Below, one piece after another: positions 1 to 6,545 of a stretch of 10,800 bases of DNA (its first letter is position 1; every line of letters starts with the position of its first letter). The translations under genes and the position numbers were made by a program. This stretch comes from JANMEX01 sp031422915. GTDB lineage: Bacteria; Pseudomonadota; Alphaproteobacteria; Rhizobiales; Rhizobiaceae. The notes under the pieces are model-generated. The model was not told where the DNA came from and ran no database searches. It saw only the letters and a program-made list of their open reading frames with translations. The stretch covers positions 1 through 10,800 of the forward strand of contig JANPEK010000154.1 in assembly GCA_031422915.1 (NCBI GenBank), given 5' to 3'.

Positions 1-1
1 A

Positions 2-276
2 ACCTTCGGTGAAGTTTTAGTATCGGCCACCGGTTTGGAATTCGCCTACAGCCAGGCACCACAAGCCATGAAAGGCGTGGTGATGAGCTTCTGGAACCTG
101 ACGACCACGATCGGCAACCTGTGGGTGCTGCTCGTCAACGCCGGCGTCCGCAACAAGACGCTGATCATCGGCACGACACTGAAGGCAACATGGACCTACG
201 ACCTAAGCCCTTCGCTTTGCTCACGGCGCTTATCGCTCAATACGACTTACTGGGTCGTTTTGTCCGCAGCGCTGAC
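2..276 (+). pseudogene. 3' end of POT-family peptide transporter, frame lost
   Basis: The frame starting at base 2 gives residues typical of the last-but-one membrane region of proton-dependent oligopeptide transporters (POT/PTR2, major facilitator superfamily): FGEVLVSATGLEFAYSQAP, then KGVVMSFWNLTTTIGNLW and LLVNAGVRN. These inner-membrane proteins import di- and tripeptides with protons. Recognisable coding ends near base 170. After that the same frame gives non-membrane, Arg-rich sequence and stays open to 793 straight through the tRNA gene on the other strand, which a real transporter tail would not do. In the +1 register, bases 211-237 read FALLTALIA, which could be the remnant of the final helix; this part is uncertain. 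The likeliest reading is a gene broken near its 3' end by one or more indels, or a sequencing error. The start lies outside the window. Family call fairly sure, exact end not known. Confidence 0.6.
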
Positions 277-370
277 CGCACCTCACTCCAAAAACTCCGC
301 ATCAAGGCCGCCACATCGCCAGCAGCGGCCACGCACTGCATTTGGGACAAATTTGGGCATCTCATTGCCG

Positions 371-419
371 AAAAACCGGCCTTTCGAGAGACTGTATTCA
401 GACCGGAAACTTGAAAGGC
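371..419 (-). terminator. Possible terminator of tRNA-Gln
   Basis: Read on the minus strand just after the tRNA CCA end, GCCTTTC (419-413) can pair with GAAAGGC (385-379), 7 bp around a 27-base loop. CGG and five T follow (375-371). The stem is perfect but the loop is long for an intrinsic terminator, so this is only a moderate call. Confidence 0.4.
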
Positions 420-493
420 TGGCTGGGGAACCTGGATTCGAACCAAGATTGACGGAGTCAGAGTCCGCTGTTCTACCGTTAAACTATTCCCCA
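420..493 (-). tRNA. tRNA-Gln (anticodon CTG)
   Basis: The minus strand folds as a complete 74-base tRNA including an encoded CCA (422-420). The acceptor stem TGGGGAA/TTCCCCA pairs fully. The D arm contains GTTTAACGGTAGAAC. The anticodon stem GCGGA/TCCGT encloses the 7-base loop CTCTGAC, so the anticodon is CTG, reading the glutamine codon CAG. The T arm is CTTGG-TTCGAAT-CCAGG with one G-U pair. The discriminator base is G. It lies tail to tail with the broken transporter gene and head to head with the ppx gene. All arms are intact, so it should be functional. Confidence 0.95.
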
Positions 494-548
494 ACTGTCA
501 AACGACGTTTCGCCATTTGGATGCTGCGCGCGGGGCGGCAACGCCGGT

Positions 549-576
549 CGTATAGGCGAAAAGACGGGCGCTGCAA
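549..576 (-). promoter_or_regulatory. Candidate promoter of tRNA-Gln
   Basis: On the minus strand TTGCAG (576-571) is followed after 16 bases by TATACG (554-549), a fair match to a sigma-70 type promoter. Transcription would start near 541, giving a leader of about 48 bases before the tRNA 5' end at 493, which RNase P would remove. Judged by eye only. Confidence 0.35.
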
Positions 577-725
577 ACCCCCAAAATGGTCAGCGGTCGC
601 GCTTTGCGCCGACGGGCGCGTTTGGTCTTTGCAAAAACACCGCGCGCCTGTTACCTTTTGCCCAACGACACGAATTGACAGCGCTTGCGCGGCCCTTGCG
701 GCCTGCGCGCGCGAAAGGAACAATA

Positions 726-2075
726 GTGGAAGACCCCGAAGCTGGCGCGCACGCGCCCGGCGCAGGGGCGCAGCGGCAAAATCCGGTGTCTGATCCGGAT
801 AGAGCCCCGAAAGGGACTCAAAATCCGCTGAAAACCGGACAGGATCGCAACAGCGGGCCTTCCTCCGGTCGCCCGGCAAACGCCGATCAAGAGGGCAGCC
901 CCGCGCGCAAACGCGCCAAACGTCGCCGTCGCCGCTCAAAAACGGCTTATACAGCCGCGCGTCCGCCGCTGGCGGAGAAGGTCTCTCCAAGTGCTGCGCC
1001 GCAGCCTCACGCCAAACCGCTTATGCCTGACACTTCCGCGCATGCGCCTCGCAGTGACGAGGACGCGCAGCGCAGGCCCGAACTTTTTGCCGCCCTTGAT
1101 CTGGGCACCAACAATTGCCGCCTGCTGATCGCAACGCCGACCAAGCCGGGACAATTTCGCGTCATGGACGCATTTTCGCGTATCGTCAGACTGGGCGAGG
1201 GGCTGACCGCAACCGGGAGGCTGAACGAGGGCGCGATGGATCGCGCAGTCGAGGCACTTAAAATTTGCTCCGAGAAGCTGCGCAACCGTCCTGTCAGAAA
1301 GTCGCGTCTCATTGCCACTGAAGCCTGCCGCGCGGCAGAGAACGGCGAGGCGTTCCTCGCCCGCGTCTTGGCCGAGACCGGGCTCGATCTGGAGATTGTC
1401 GACCGCGAGACCGAGGCGCGGCTTGCCGTTTCGGGCTGCGGCCCGCTGGTCGGCGGCCATACCGATGCGCTGGTGCTGTTTGACATTGGAGGCGGCTCAT
1501 CAGAAGTCGCTCTGATCGACCGGTCCAAGCGCCGCTCGCCGCGCCTTGCCGATCAGATAGTCGCCTGGACGTCGCTGCCCGTCGGCGTGGTCTCGCTGGC
1601 CGAACGTTTTGGCGGCAAGCATGTCTCGGCGGAAGTTTACACTGCCATGGTGGACGATGTGCTTGGCATGATCTCACGCTTCGACGGGCGCCATGCGCTC
1701 GGCACCTTGGCGAGCGGAGACAGGTTTCATCTTTTGGGCACGTCCGGCACGGTGACAACGCTTGCCGGAATTCACCTCGGACTTGAACGTTATGACCGCC
1801 GCCGTGTTGATGGCCTGTGGATGCTCGACGAAGAGGTGACGGCGATGTCCGCACGCCTGCAATCGTGGACGTTTGAACAGCGCGTCGCCAACGCGTGCAT
1901 CGGCGCGGAGCGCGCCGATCTGGTGCTGGCGGGTTGCGCCATACTCGACGGCATCCGCCGGACCTGGCCGTCAGACCGACTTCGCGTCGCCGACCGCGGA
2001 CTTCGCGAAGGCCTGCTGACGGAAATGATGGCAACAGATGGCGCTTGGCGCCGCCGCAGTTTTGGAGGCCAGTGA
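726..2075 (+). CDS. ppx: Ppx/GppA family phosphatase (exopolyphosphatase)
   Basis: Cytosolic enzyme of the ASKHA (actin/Hsp70-like) fold that hydrolyses polyphosphate and/or pppGpp; the sequence does not decide between the substrates. The core spans about residues 121-436 of 449. It shows the first phosphate loop LDLGTNNCRLL (124-134), IVRLGEGL (153-160), TEACRAAENG with the probable catalytic Glu (199), DRETEARL (226-233), the second phosphate loop FDIGGGSSE (252-260), LLGTSGTVTTLAG (337-349) and VADRGLREGLL (421-431). There is no C-terminal HD-type domain as in long E. coli Ppx. The GTG at 726 is chosen because GAAAGGAA (713-720) sits just upstream; an in-frame TTG at 675 lacks this, and ATG 1023 would give a core-only protein. 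Residues 1-115 are disordered-looking and carry a basic tract (RKRAKRRRRRSK, 61-72). It is followed at once by rlmE and is probably co-transcribed with it. Confidence 0.88.
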   Translation: MEDPEAGAHAPGAGAQRQNPVSDPDRAPKGTQNPLKTGQDRNSGPSSGRPANADQEGSPARKRAKRRRRRSKTAYTAARPPLAEKVSPSAAPQPHAKPLMPDTSAHAPRSDEDAQRRPELFAALDLGTNNCRLLIATPTKPGQFRVMDAFSRIVRLGEGLTATGRLNEGAMDRAVEALKICSEKLRNRPVRKSRLIATEACRAAENGEAFLARVLAETGLDLEIVDRETEARLAVSGCGPLVGGHTDALVLFDIGGGSSEVALIDRSKRRSPRLADQIVAWTSLPVGVVSLAERFGGKHVSAEVYTAMVDDVLGMISRFDGRHALGTLASGDRFHLLGTSGTVTTLAGIHLGLERYDRRRVDGLWMLDEEVTAMSARLQSWTFEQRVANACIGAERADLVLAGCAILDGIRRTWPSDRLRVADRGLREGLLTEMMATDGAWRRRSFGGQ

Positions 2076-2076
2076 C

Positions 2077-2850
2077 ATGGCAAAGACGCCCGGTTCCGGC
2101 CCGAAAAAACCCAGTGCGAAAGCCCCCGGTGCAAAATCGCCCGGCACCGGCGCGCGGGGCATGCATGTGCGTGTCAAGAAGAAGGCGGGCACGATCAAGG
2201 ACAGTTCGCGCCGCTGGCTTGAGCGCCACATGAATGATCCCTATGTGCATCGCTCCCGCGCAGAAGGCATGCGCTCGCGCGCTGCCTACAAGCTGACCGA
2301 AATAAACGACCGCTACAAAATCCTGAAAAAGGGCGACCGCGTGATTGACCTTGGCGCGGCACCGGGCGGGTGGTGCCAGATATCAGCCGAGATTGTCGGC
2401 TCGTCAAACGAGCATCCGCACGTCGTCGGCATCGATTTCCTTGAAGTCGCGCCATTGCCCGGCGTCCAGCTTTTGTTGATGGATTTTCTGGATGATGCCG
2501 CACCGCAGGCTGTGCTTGATGCACTGAAAGGCGCGCCGGATGTTGTCATGTCCGACATGGCTGCGCCAACGACCGGCCACCGCCGCACCGACCACATGCG
2601 AACGATGAACCTCTGCGAAATCGCCGCCCAGTTCGCCATCGACAATCTCAAGCCAGGCGGGCATTTCCTGTCGAAAACCTTCCAGGGCGGCACCGAAAAC
2701 ACCGTGCTCGCCCTGTTGAAGCGCAATTTCAAATCCGTCCACCACGTCAAGCCCCCGGCCTCGCGGCAGGAGTCGGTGGAGCTGTATATATTGGCGAAGG
2801 GGTTCAAGGGGCGGGCTGAGGTGGAAGTAATGGACGAAACGGAGAGCTGA
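2077..2850 (+). CDS. rlmE: 23S rRNA (uridine-2'-O-)-methyltransferase RlmE
   Basis: RlmE (FtsJ/RrmJ) methylates the 2'-hydroxyl of U2552 in the A loop of 23S rRNA (E. coli numbering) using S-adenosylmethionine, a late step in 50S subunit maturation. In this 257-residue protein the SAM-binding motif is DLGAAPGGW (91-99). The catalytic K-D-K-E tetrad is K72 (RAAYKL), D160 (MSDMAAP), K200 (LSKTF) and E235 (SVELY), with spacings of 88, 40 and 35, close to E. coli. Residues 1-45 form a Lys/Gly/Pro-rich basic extension absent from E. coli, possibly for RNA contact (inference). The ATG at 2077 is preceded by GGAGG (2064-2068), and only one base separates it from the ppx stop, so translational coupling with ppx is likely. 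An upstream in-frame TTG at 2038 lies inside ppx and is rejected. Confidence 0.95.
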   Translation: MAKTPGSGPKKPSAKAPGAKSPGTGARGMHVRVKKKAGTIKDSSRRWLERHMNDPYVHRSRAEGMRSRAAYKLTEINDRYKILKKGDRVIDLGAAPGGWCQISAEIVGSSNEHPHVVGIDFLEVAPLPGVQLLLMDFLDDAAPQAVLDALKGAPDVVMSDMAAPTTGHRRTDHMRTMNLCEIAAQFAIDNLKPGGHFLSKTFQGGTENTVLALLKRNFKSVHHVKPPASRQESVELYILAKGFKGRAEVEVMDETES

Positions 2851-2896
2851 GCAACTTGCTTGGAAAAGTTTGGACGGGCCCTTCGTCCGCACCGCC

Positions 2897-2960
2897 AGCC
2901 TTCCCCCTTGCCGGGAAGGTGTCGGCGCAAGCCGACGGATGGGGGTGGTGGTGAAGATGC
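2897..2960 (+). repeat. Palindromic dispersed repeat, copy A
   Basis: A 64-base unit that recurs inverted at 3029-3092 with about 58 identical positions. It contains two hairpins: CCTTCCC/GGGAAGG (2899-2905 with 2913-2919) and GTCGGC-GCAA-GCCGAC (2921-2936). A GGTGGTGGTGAAGATGC arm follows. The form (GC-rich hairpins next to a G-rich arm) resembles small intergenic palindromic repeats common in Hyphomicrobiales genomes; that comparison is from memory. It begins 46 bases after the rlmE stop. Confidence 0.8.
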
Positions 2961-3028
2961 TTTCGTGACGGATGAAACTGAAGCCCAACGCCGCATCGAT
3001 GCCGCCCGTTGCCAAGTTCTGCGAATCT

Positions 3029-3092
3029 GCATCTTCACCACCACCCCCATCCGTCGCCTAGTGGCGACACCTTCCCCGCAAGGGAGAAGGCT
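3029..3092 (-). repeat. Palindromic dispersed repeat, copy B (inverted)
   Basis: Reverse-complement copy of 2897-2960. The G-rich arm (3029-3050) is unchanged, while the inner stem is GTCGCC-TAGT-GGCGAC (3053-3068) instead of GTCGGC-GCAA-GCCGAC. Both sides of the stem changed together, so pairing is preserved. The second hairpin, CCTTC/GAAGG (3070-3074 with 3086-3090), is looser than in copy A. The two copies with their 68-base spacer could fold into one long hairpin of about 196 bases. Confidence 0.8.
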
Positions 3093-3308
3093 GGTGCGCG
3101 TAATTATCCCGCATCGCGCCTACTTTCAAATCCGGTCTGTTCAAAAAACCGCGACATAGGGCGCAAGCTACTGACGCCATTGCAACGCGCGCGCGGACTG
3201 TGCAAGCGGGCTGGAGAAATGTAGATAACTACCGTCAGAAAAATAACGAAATTCAATAAATTCAATGAGATGGTTTAACAGAGAGTAGGGACAGCTTCGC
3301 CCACAAAC

Positions 3309-3333
3309 AAAAAGACCGGGCTTTCGCCCGGCC
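3309..3333 (-). terminator. Rho-independent terminator of cspA
   Basis: On the minus strand GGCCGGGC-GAAA-GCCCGGTC forms an 8-bp stem (one G-T pair) closed by a GNRA tetraloop, directly followed by five T (3313-3309). It lies about 118 bases after the cspA stop, leaving a sizeable 3' untranslated region. On the plus strand the same hairpin is followed only by CCTTTC, so it would work weakly, if at all, in that direction. Confidence 0.85.
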
Positions 3334-3416
3334 TTTCAATTCCGCTTAAACTACACCAGTGCCAGTACATCCGTGGTCACCGGGAGTTTTCAGATTTTCA
3401 GCATCACCCGTGCATG

Positions 3417-3433
3417 GTTAACCAAAGGTTAAC
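3417..3433. repeat. 7-bp hairpin GTTAACC-AAA-GGTTAAC
   Basis: A perfect inverted repeat with a three-base loop, 18 bases after the cspA stop codon. It has no T-run on either side, so it is not a classical terminator. It could stabilise the cspA mRNA 3' end or be a protein site (inference). Confidence 0.5.
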
Positions 3434-3451
3434 AGTGCCAGATTCTGATAC

Positions 3452-3661
3452 TCAGAGAGCCTGAAGCTGACCGGCAGACATCTTGCCCGAACGAGCATCA
3501 CGCTCGGATTCGAACGAAAGCTTCTGGCCTTCGTTGATCGTGCGCAGACCTGCGCGCTCAACAGCGGAAATGTGGACGAATACGTCCGCGCCGCCGTTGT
3601 CAGGCTGAATGAAGCCGAAGCCTTTGGTGGAATTGAACCATTTAACTGTACCAGTGGCCAT
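3452..3661 (-). CDS. cspA: Cold-shock protein, CspA family
   Basis: A 69-residue single cold-shock domain (five-stranded OB fold) that binds single-stranded RNA/DNA and acts as an RNA chaperone in the cytoplasm. RNP1 (KGFGFI, 13-18) and RNP2 (VFVHI, 27-31) are present with the aromatic residues that stack on bases, including W8, F15, F17 and F28. Length is normal for the family. The start at 3661 has GAAAGGG six bases upstream; the frame stays open further upstream, but that part is Cys-rich, unlike any Csp, and belongs to the leader. Alphaproteobacteria usually have several csp paralogues, so the gene symbol indicates family only, and cold induction cannot be assumed. It is single-gene, divergent from guaB, with its own promoter candidate, a long leader and a strong terminator. 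Confidence 0.95.
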   Translation of the reverse strand: MATGTVKWFNSTKGFGFIQPDNGGADVFVHISAVERAGLRTINEGQKLSFESERDARSGKMSAGQLQAL

Positions 3662-4017
3662 GACGAACCCTTTCGATGGTATTGAAGAATGTGAAGCGCG
3701 ACATGCGCAACACGGTGGTTTTTTCGAATTTTGAAGGGGATATTCGCACAGGAGCGCTGAGCGCTGGCAGCAACAAAGATCAGTCAAACAAGCTTCGATG
3801 CCACTGATATGGGCGCGTACGAATGAATTGTCAAGTTTTGCTTTTGGACACCGAGACTTGCCTTGCTTTTGTGCGGCTCAAAAAAGCGGGGAACGGCCCG
3901 GTTGCCCGCCTTCCCAATGTGGAACAATGGTGTTAGACGCCACCGTCAATCCTCAATGGCCGGAAGCGGGCCGGTGCTCTATTCGCACCGTCGAACGCGT
4001 TTATCAAGGGAATGACC
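3662..4017. other. Divergent cspA-guaB regulatory region
   Basis: 356 bases without a gene. The cspA-proximal part (3662 to about 3799) would be the long cspA leader. The candidate cspA promoter lies at 3806-3834. The remaining roughly 180 bases up to guaB must hold the guaB promoter, but I see no convincing -35/-10 pair there and no recognisable riboswitch. Confidence 0.6.
3806..3834 (-). promoter_or_regulatory. Candidate cspA promoter
   Basis: On the minus strand a perfect -35 hexamer TTGACA (3834-3829) is followed by exactly 17 bases and CATATC (3811-3806), a weak -10. Transcription would begin near 3799, giving a leader of about 138 bases before the ATG at 3661. A long structured leader is a known feature of cold-shock genes such as E. 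coli cspA. Confidence 0.55.
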
Positions 4018-5514
4018 ATGGCAATCATCCGCGAAACAGTCACCGGCGCGCACGCGCTGACGTTTGATGACGTGCTCTTGCAGCCCGGCCATTCGGAAGT
4101 GATGCCCGGCCAGACTGACCTGCGCACGACAATTGCCAAGGACATCGACCTCAACATCCCGATCATCTCGTCGGCGATGGACACTGTAACCGAATCGCGA
4201 CTTGCCATAGCGATGGCGCAGGCTGGCGGCATCGGCGTTATCCACCGCAACCTTGACCCCGAGCGGCAAGCTGAAGAGGTGCGACAGGTCAAAAAGTTTG
4301 AGAGCGGCATGGTGGTCAATCCGGTTACCATCGGACCGGATGAAACCCTGTTTGCAGCGCGCGGATTGATGAGTGCGCATGGCATTTCCGGCATTCCGGT
4401 GGTTGAGGGCGCGGCACCTGGCAAGACCGGGCGGCTGGTTGGAATTCTCACCAACCGCGATGTGCGCTTTGCATCCGATCCAAACCAGAAAATCTACGAA
4501 CTGATGACCCGCGACAATCTGATTACCGTTACGGAAAATGTCGATCAGGAACAGGCCAAACATCTGTTGCATCAACATCGCATCGAAAAGCTGGTGGTCA
4601 TCGATCAAAATGGCCATTGCGTTGGCCTGATCACGGTCAAGGATATCGAAAAGTCGCAGCTCAACCCGCATGCATCGAAGGATGCGCAGGGCCGCCTGCG
4701 CGCCGCCGCCGCGACGTCTGTTGGCGACGATGGGTATGAGCGCTGCGAGCGGCTGATTGATGCGGGCGTCGACGTGATCGTCATCGATACGGCGCACGGC
4801 CATTCGCAGCGCGTGCTGGATGCCGTGACACGCGCCAAGAAACTTTCCAATTCCGTGCGCATCATAGCGGGCAACGTCGCGACCCGCGAAGGTACGCTGG
4901 CACTGATTGATGCGGGTGCGGATGCAGTAAAGGTCGGCATCGGCCCCGGCTCAATCTGCACCACTCGCATTGTTGCCGGTGTCGGCGTGCCGCAGCTGAC
5001 CGCGATCATGGAATCGGTGGAAATCGCGCAAAAGCATGGCATCCCGGTCATCGCCGATGGCGGTATCAAATTTTCAGGCGACTTGGCCAAGGCACTGGCA
5101 GCGGGCGCATCGGCATCCATGATCGGCTCGCTGCTGGCTGGCACGGATGAAAGCCCCGGCGAGGTTTACTTGTATCAGGGCCGCTCGTTCAAAGCCTACC
5201 GCGGCATGGGCTCAGTCGGTGCCATGGCACGCGGTTCGGCGGACCGCTACTTTCAGGCCGAGGTGCGCGACACGCTCAAACTCGTGCCGGAAGGCATCGA
5301 AGGGCAGGTGCCCTACAAGGGCCCGGTGTCGGCGGTGCTGCATCAGCTTGCCGGCGGCCTTCGTGCCGCGATGGGCTACACCGGCGCAGCGAACCTTGCC
5401 GAGTTCCGCGACAAGGCAACTTTCGTGCGCATTTCGAGCGCGGGCTTGCGCGAATCCCATGCCCATGACGTCACCATCACGCGCGAAAGCCCGAATTACT
5501 CTGGGGGTATGTAG
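4018..5514 (+). CDS. guaB: Inosine-5'-monophosphate dehydrogenase
   Basis: Oxidises IMP to XMP with NAD+, the first committed and rate-limiting step of GMP synthesis; cytosolic tetramer. The 498-residue product has the usual length. It starts with LTFDDVLLQPGHSEV (14-28). Two CBS domains are inserted at about residues 95-215 (GISGIPVVE, LVGILTNRDVRF and KLVVIDQNG, VGLITVKDI). The TIM barrel then resumes with VIDTAHGHS (255-263), the catalytic loop GIGPGSICTTRIVAGVGVPQ with C314, phosphate-binding IADGGIKFSGD (345-355) and flap region GRSFKAYRGMGSVGAM (388-403). ATG 4018 is preferred to ATG 4012 because AAGGG (4006-4010) is 7 bases from the former and 1 from the latter. The stop TAG is immediately followed by the next start, so guaB heads a three-gene unit. 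Confidence 0.97.
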   Translation: MAIIRETVTGAHALTFDDVLLQPGHSEVMPGQTDLRTTIAKDIDLNIPIISSAMDTVTESRLAIAMAQAGGIGVIHRNLDPERQAEEVRQVKKFESGMVVNPVTIGPDETLFAARGLMSAHGISGIPVVEGAAPGKTGRLVGILTNRDVRFASDPNQKIYELMTRDNLITVTENVDQEQAKHLLHQHRIEKLVVIDQNGHCVGLITVKDIEKSQLNPHASKDAQGRLRAAAATSVGDDGYERCERLIDAGVDVIVIDTAHGHSQRVLDAVTRAKKLSNSVRIIAGNVATREGTLALIDAGADAVKVGIGPGSICTTRIVAGVGVPQLTAIMESVEIAQKHGIPVIADGGIKFSGDLAKALAAGASASMIGSLLAGTDESPGEVYLYQGRSFKAYRGMGSVGAMARGSADRYFQAEVRDTLKLVPEGIEGQVPYKGPVSAVLHQLAGGLRAAMGYTGAANLAEFRDKATFVRISSAGLRESHAHDVTITRESPNYSGGM

Positions 5515-6057
5515 ATGTTGCATTTGAAGCGCAGCGAAACACTGCTGATGGCGGTGACTGCCTTGGGCTATCTTGCATTTGCGCCGGTGCGTTGGGCAAT
5601 TGAGCGGCAGGCGGGCTGCGAATTCATTACCCCTGACGCGAATTTTCCGCCGGACGCCGCGATTTATGAAGCCACCAAAACATGCCTGACAGAAAATGAT
5701 GCCGCAGGTTTGGAGGCATTCGTCCGCTGGCATTCGCTTGGGCTCGATCTGGTCTTTCCATTGTTGCTAGCGTTTGCGTTGACCGTGCTCATCTTACGGG
5801 TCGGCGAGACGCTGCCGCGCTTTGCGAAAATGGGTGACAAAGCCAAGTGGTTCGGCGCATCGATCTTGCCAATCGCCTATGCGTTGGCCGATTACAGCGA
5901 GAACTGGAATGTGGTCCAGTGGCTAAAGTCAGGGGATGATGCATTATTGCCCTTGATCGAGGTGCTGACCACATTAAAGATCACAGCACTGTCAGTGGCG
6001 GGGGCCGTTGCAGTAGCGTTTATTTTGTCGATGTTGAATCACAAGAGGCTGCGATGA
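5515..6057 (+). CDS. Unrecognised four-helix membrane protein
   Basis: I do not recognise a family for this 180-residue protein. Hydrophobic segments lie at about 9-27, 73-96, 112-127 and 155-174, so it should be an inner-membrane protein with four helices. The loop between helices 1 and 2 (about 28-72) has exactly two cysteines, C35 and C57, and acidic residues. If the positive-inside rule holds (KR near residue 5, HKRLR at the C-terminus), both ends are cytoplasmic and this loop is periplasmic, where a disulphide is possible. The third segment holds charged and aromatic residues (ADYSENWN, 125-132). The start ATG directly abuts the guaB TAG with GGGGG (5503-5507) seven bases upstream, and the stop overlaps the next gene by 4 bases. 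It is therefore probably translated together with guaB and the MAPEG gene; a link to purine metabolism is not shown by the sequence. Confidence 0.85.
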   Translation: MLHLKRSETLLMAVTALGYLAFAPVRWAIERQAGCEFITPDANFPPDAAIYEATKTCLTENDAAGLEAFVRWHSLGLDLVFPLLLAFALTVLILRVGETLPRFAKMGDKAKWFGASILPIAYALADYSENWNVVQWLKSGDDALLPLIEVLTTLKITALSVAGAVAVAFILSMLNHKRLR

Positions 6058-6470
6058 ACGGTGAAGCGATTTTTTGGCCGATGCTTGCGCAGATGGCCCT
6101 GACTTTTGCGATTTACAGTGTGATGTCAATGCGCCGCATGGGCTCAATCCGCGATGGCAAAGCCAAGGCGGCAGACTTCCGCATTCCGACAGTTGAGCCC
6201 GAGGCGAGCGCTACAGTGGCGCGCAATCTGATCAACCAGTTCGAGCTGCCGGTGCTGTTTTATATGGCCTGTATGATGCTGTTTGTGCTAGGCGCGGCGG
6301 GATCGTTCACTGTGCTTGTCGCATGGCTGTTTGCACTTTCGCGCATGGCACACGCCTATGTTCATGTTACGACAAACCGCCTTCGCTTGCGCCGTCCGTT
6401 GTTTATGGCCGGTTTTGTTTTCACATTCGTGCTTTGGGCGCTCATTGCTGCGAGATTGATCGCAGCGTAG
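6054..6470 (+). CDS. MAPEG family membrane protein
   Basis: A 138-residue, four-helix inner-membrane protein with helices at about 5-26, 66-80, 82-100 and 115-136. The MAPEG family (membrane-associated proteins in eicosanoid and glutathione metabolism) is indicated by the Arg-Asn-x-x-Asn-x-x-Glu-x-x-Pro signature RNLINQFELPVLFY (57-70) and by RMAHAYVHVTTNRLRLRRP (97-115), which supply the glutathione-binding Arg/Asn residues in characterised members. Bacterial members are mostly uncharacterised; glutathione-dependent detoxification is a family-level guess. Its ATG overlaps the upstream TGA as ATGA (6054-6057), with AAGAGG (6043-6048) as ribosome-binding site, a classic translational-coupling arrangement. 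It appears to be the last gene of the guaB unit: 75 bases and a fresh strong Shine-Dalgarno precede the aquaporin. Confidence 0.85.
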   Translation: MNGEAIFWPMLAQMALTFAIYSVMSMRRMGSIRDGKAKAADFRIPTVEPEASATVARNLINQFELPVLFYMACMMLFVLGAAGSFTVLVAWLFALSRMAHAYVHVTTNRLRLRRPLFMAGFVFTFVLWALIAARLIAA

Positions 6471-6545
6471 CGCAACCCCTCTCCCTACCGAACATCAGCT
6501 TCAACTTGTATGAATGCATGGCGGTAAATGATTCGGAGGGGTATC

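Larger units (their letters stand above)
2851..3451. other. Long intergenic region rlmE-cspA
   Basis: About 600 bases without a supported gene. From left to right it holds a short GGACG/CGTCC hairpin without a T-run (2872-2888), the two inverted palindromic repeat copies (2897-2960 and 3029-3092), AT-richer DNA with a tandem 9-base repeat AAATTCAAT (3249-3266), the terminator of cspA (3309-3333), and the probable cspA 3' untranslated region with a 7-bp hairpin (3417-3433). Short open frames here run through the repeats, look like no protein and lack ribosome-binding sites. Confidence 0.7.

Noticed and set aside
496..501. TTGACA on the minus strand just before tRNA-Gln
   Set aside because: It ends three bases before the mature tRNA 5' end, so it cannot be the -35 of that tRNA; a better-placed pair lies at 549-576.
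675..680. TTGACA on the plus strand upstream of ppx
   Set aside because: The position 16-18 bases downstream is GC-rich (GCGGCC) with no -10 resemblance.
35..793. 252-codon open frame on the plus strand
   Set aside because: Only its first 45 or so codons are transporter-like. The rest runs antisense through the tRNA-Gln gene and into the ppx start, with Arg-rich composition typical of an open frame in GC-rich noncoding DNA.
1309..2250. 313-codon minus-strand frame opposite ppx and rlmE
   Set aside because: A shadow of two well-supported plus-strand genes. It is extremely Arg-rich, with no family resemblance and no ribosome-binding site.
2313..3050. Minus-strand frames opposite rlmE reaching into the repeat region
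   Set aside because: They overlap a confident gene and the palindromic repeats. The translation shows no domain or membrane pattern.
2860..3224. Short plus-strand frames across the palindromic repeats
   Set aside because: Codons are dictated by the repeat (HHHPHPS-like runs). There is no ribosome-binding site and no protein resemblance.
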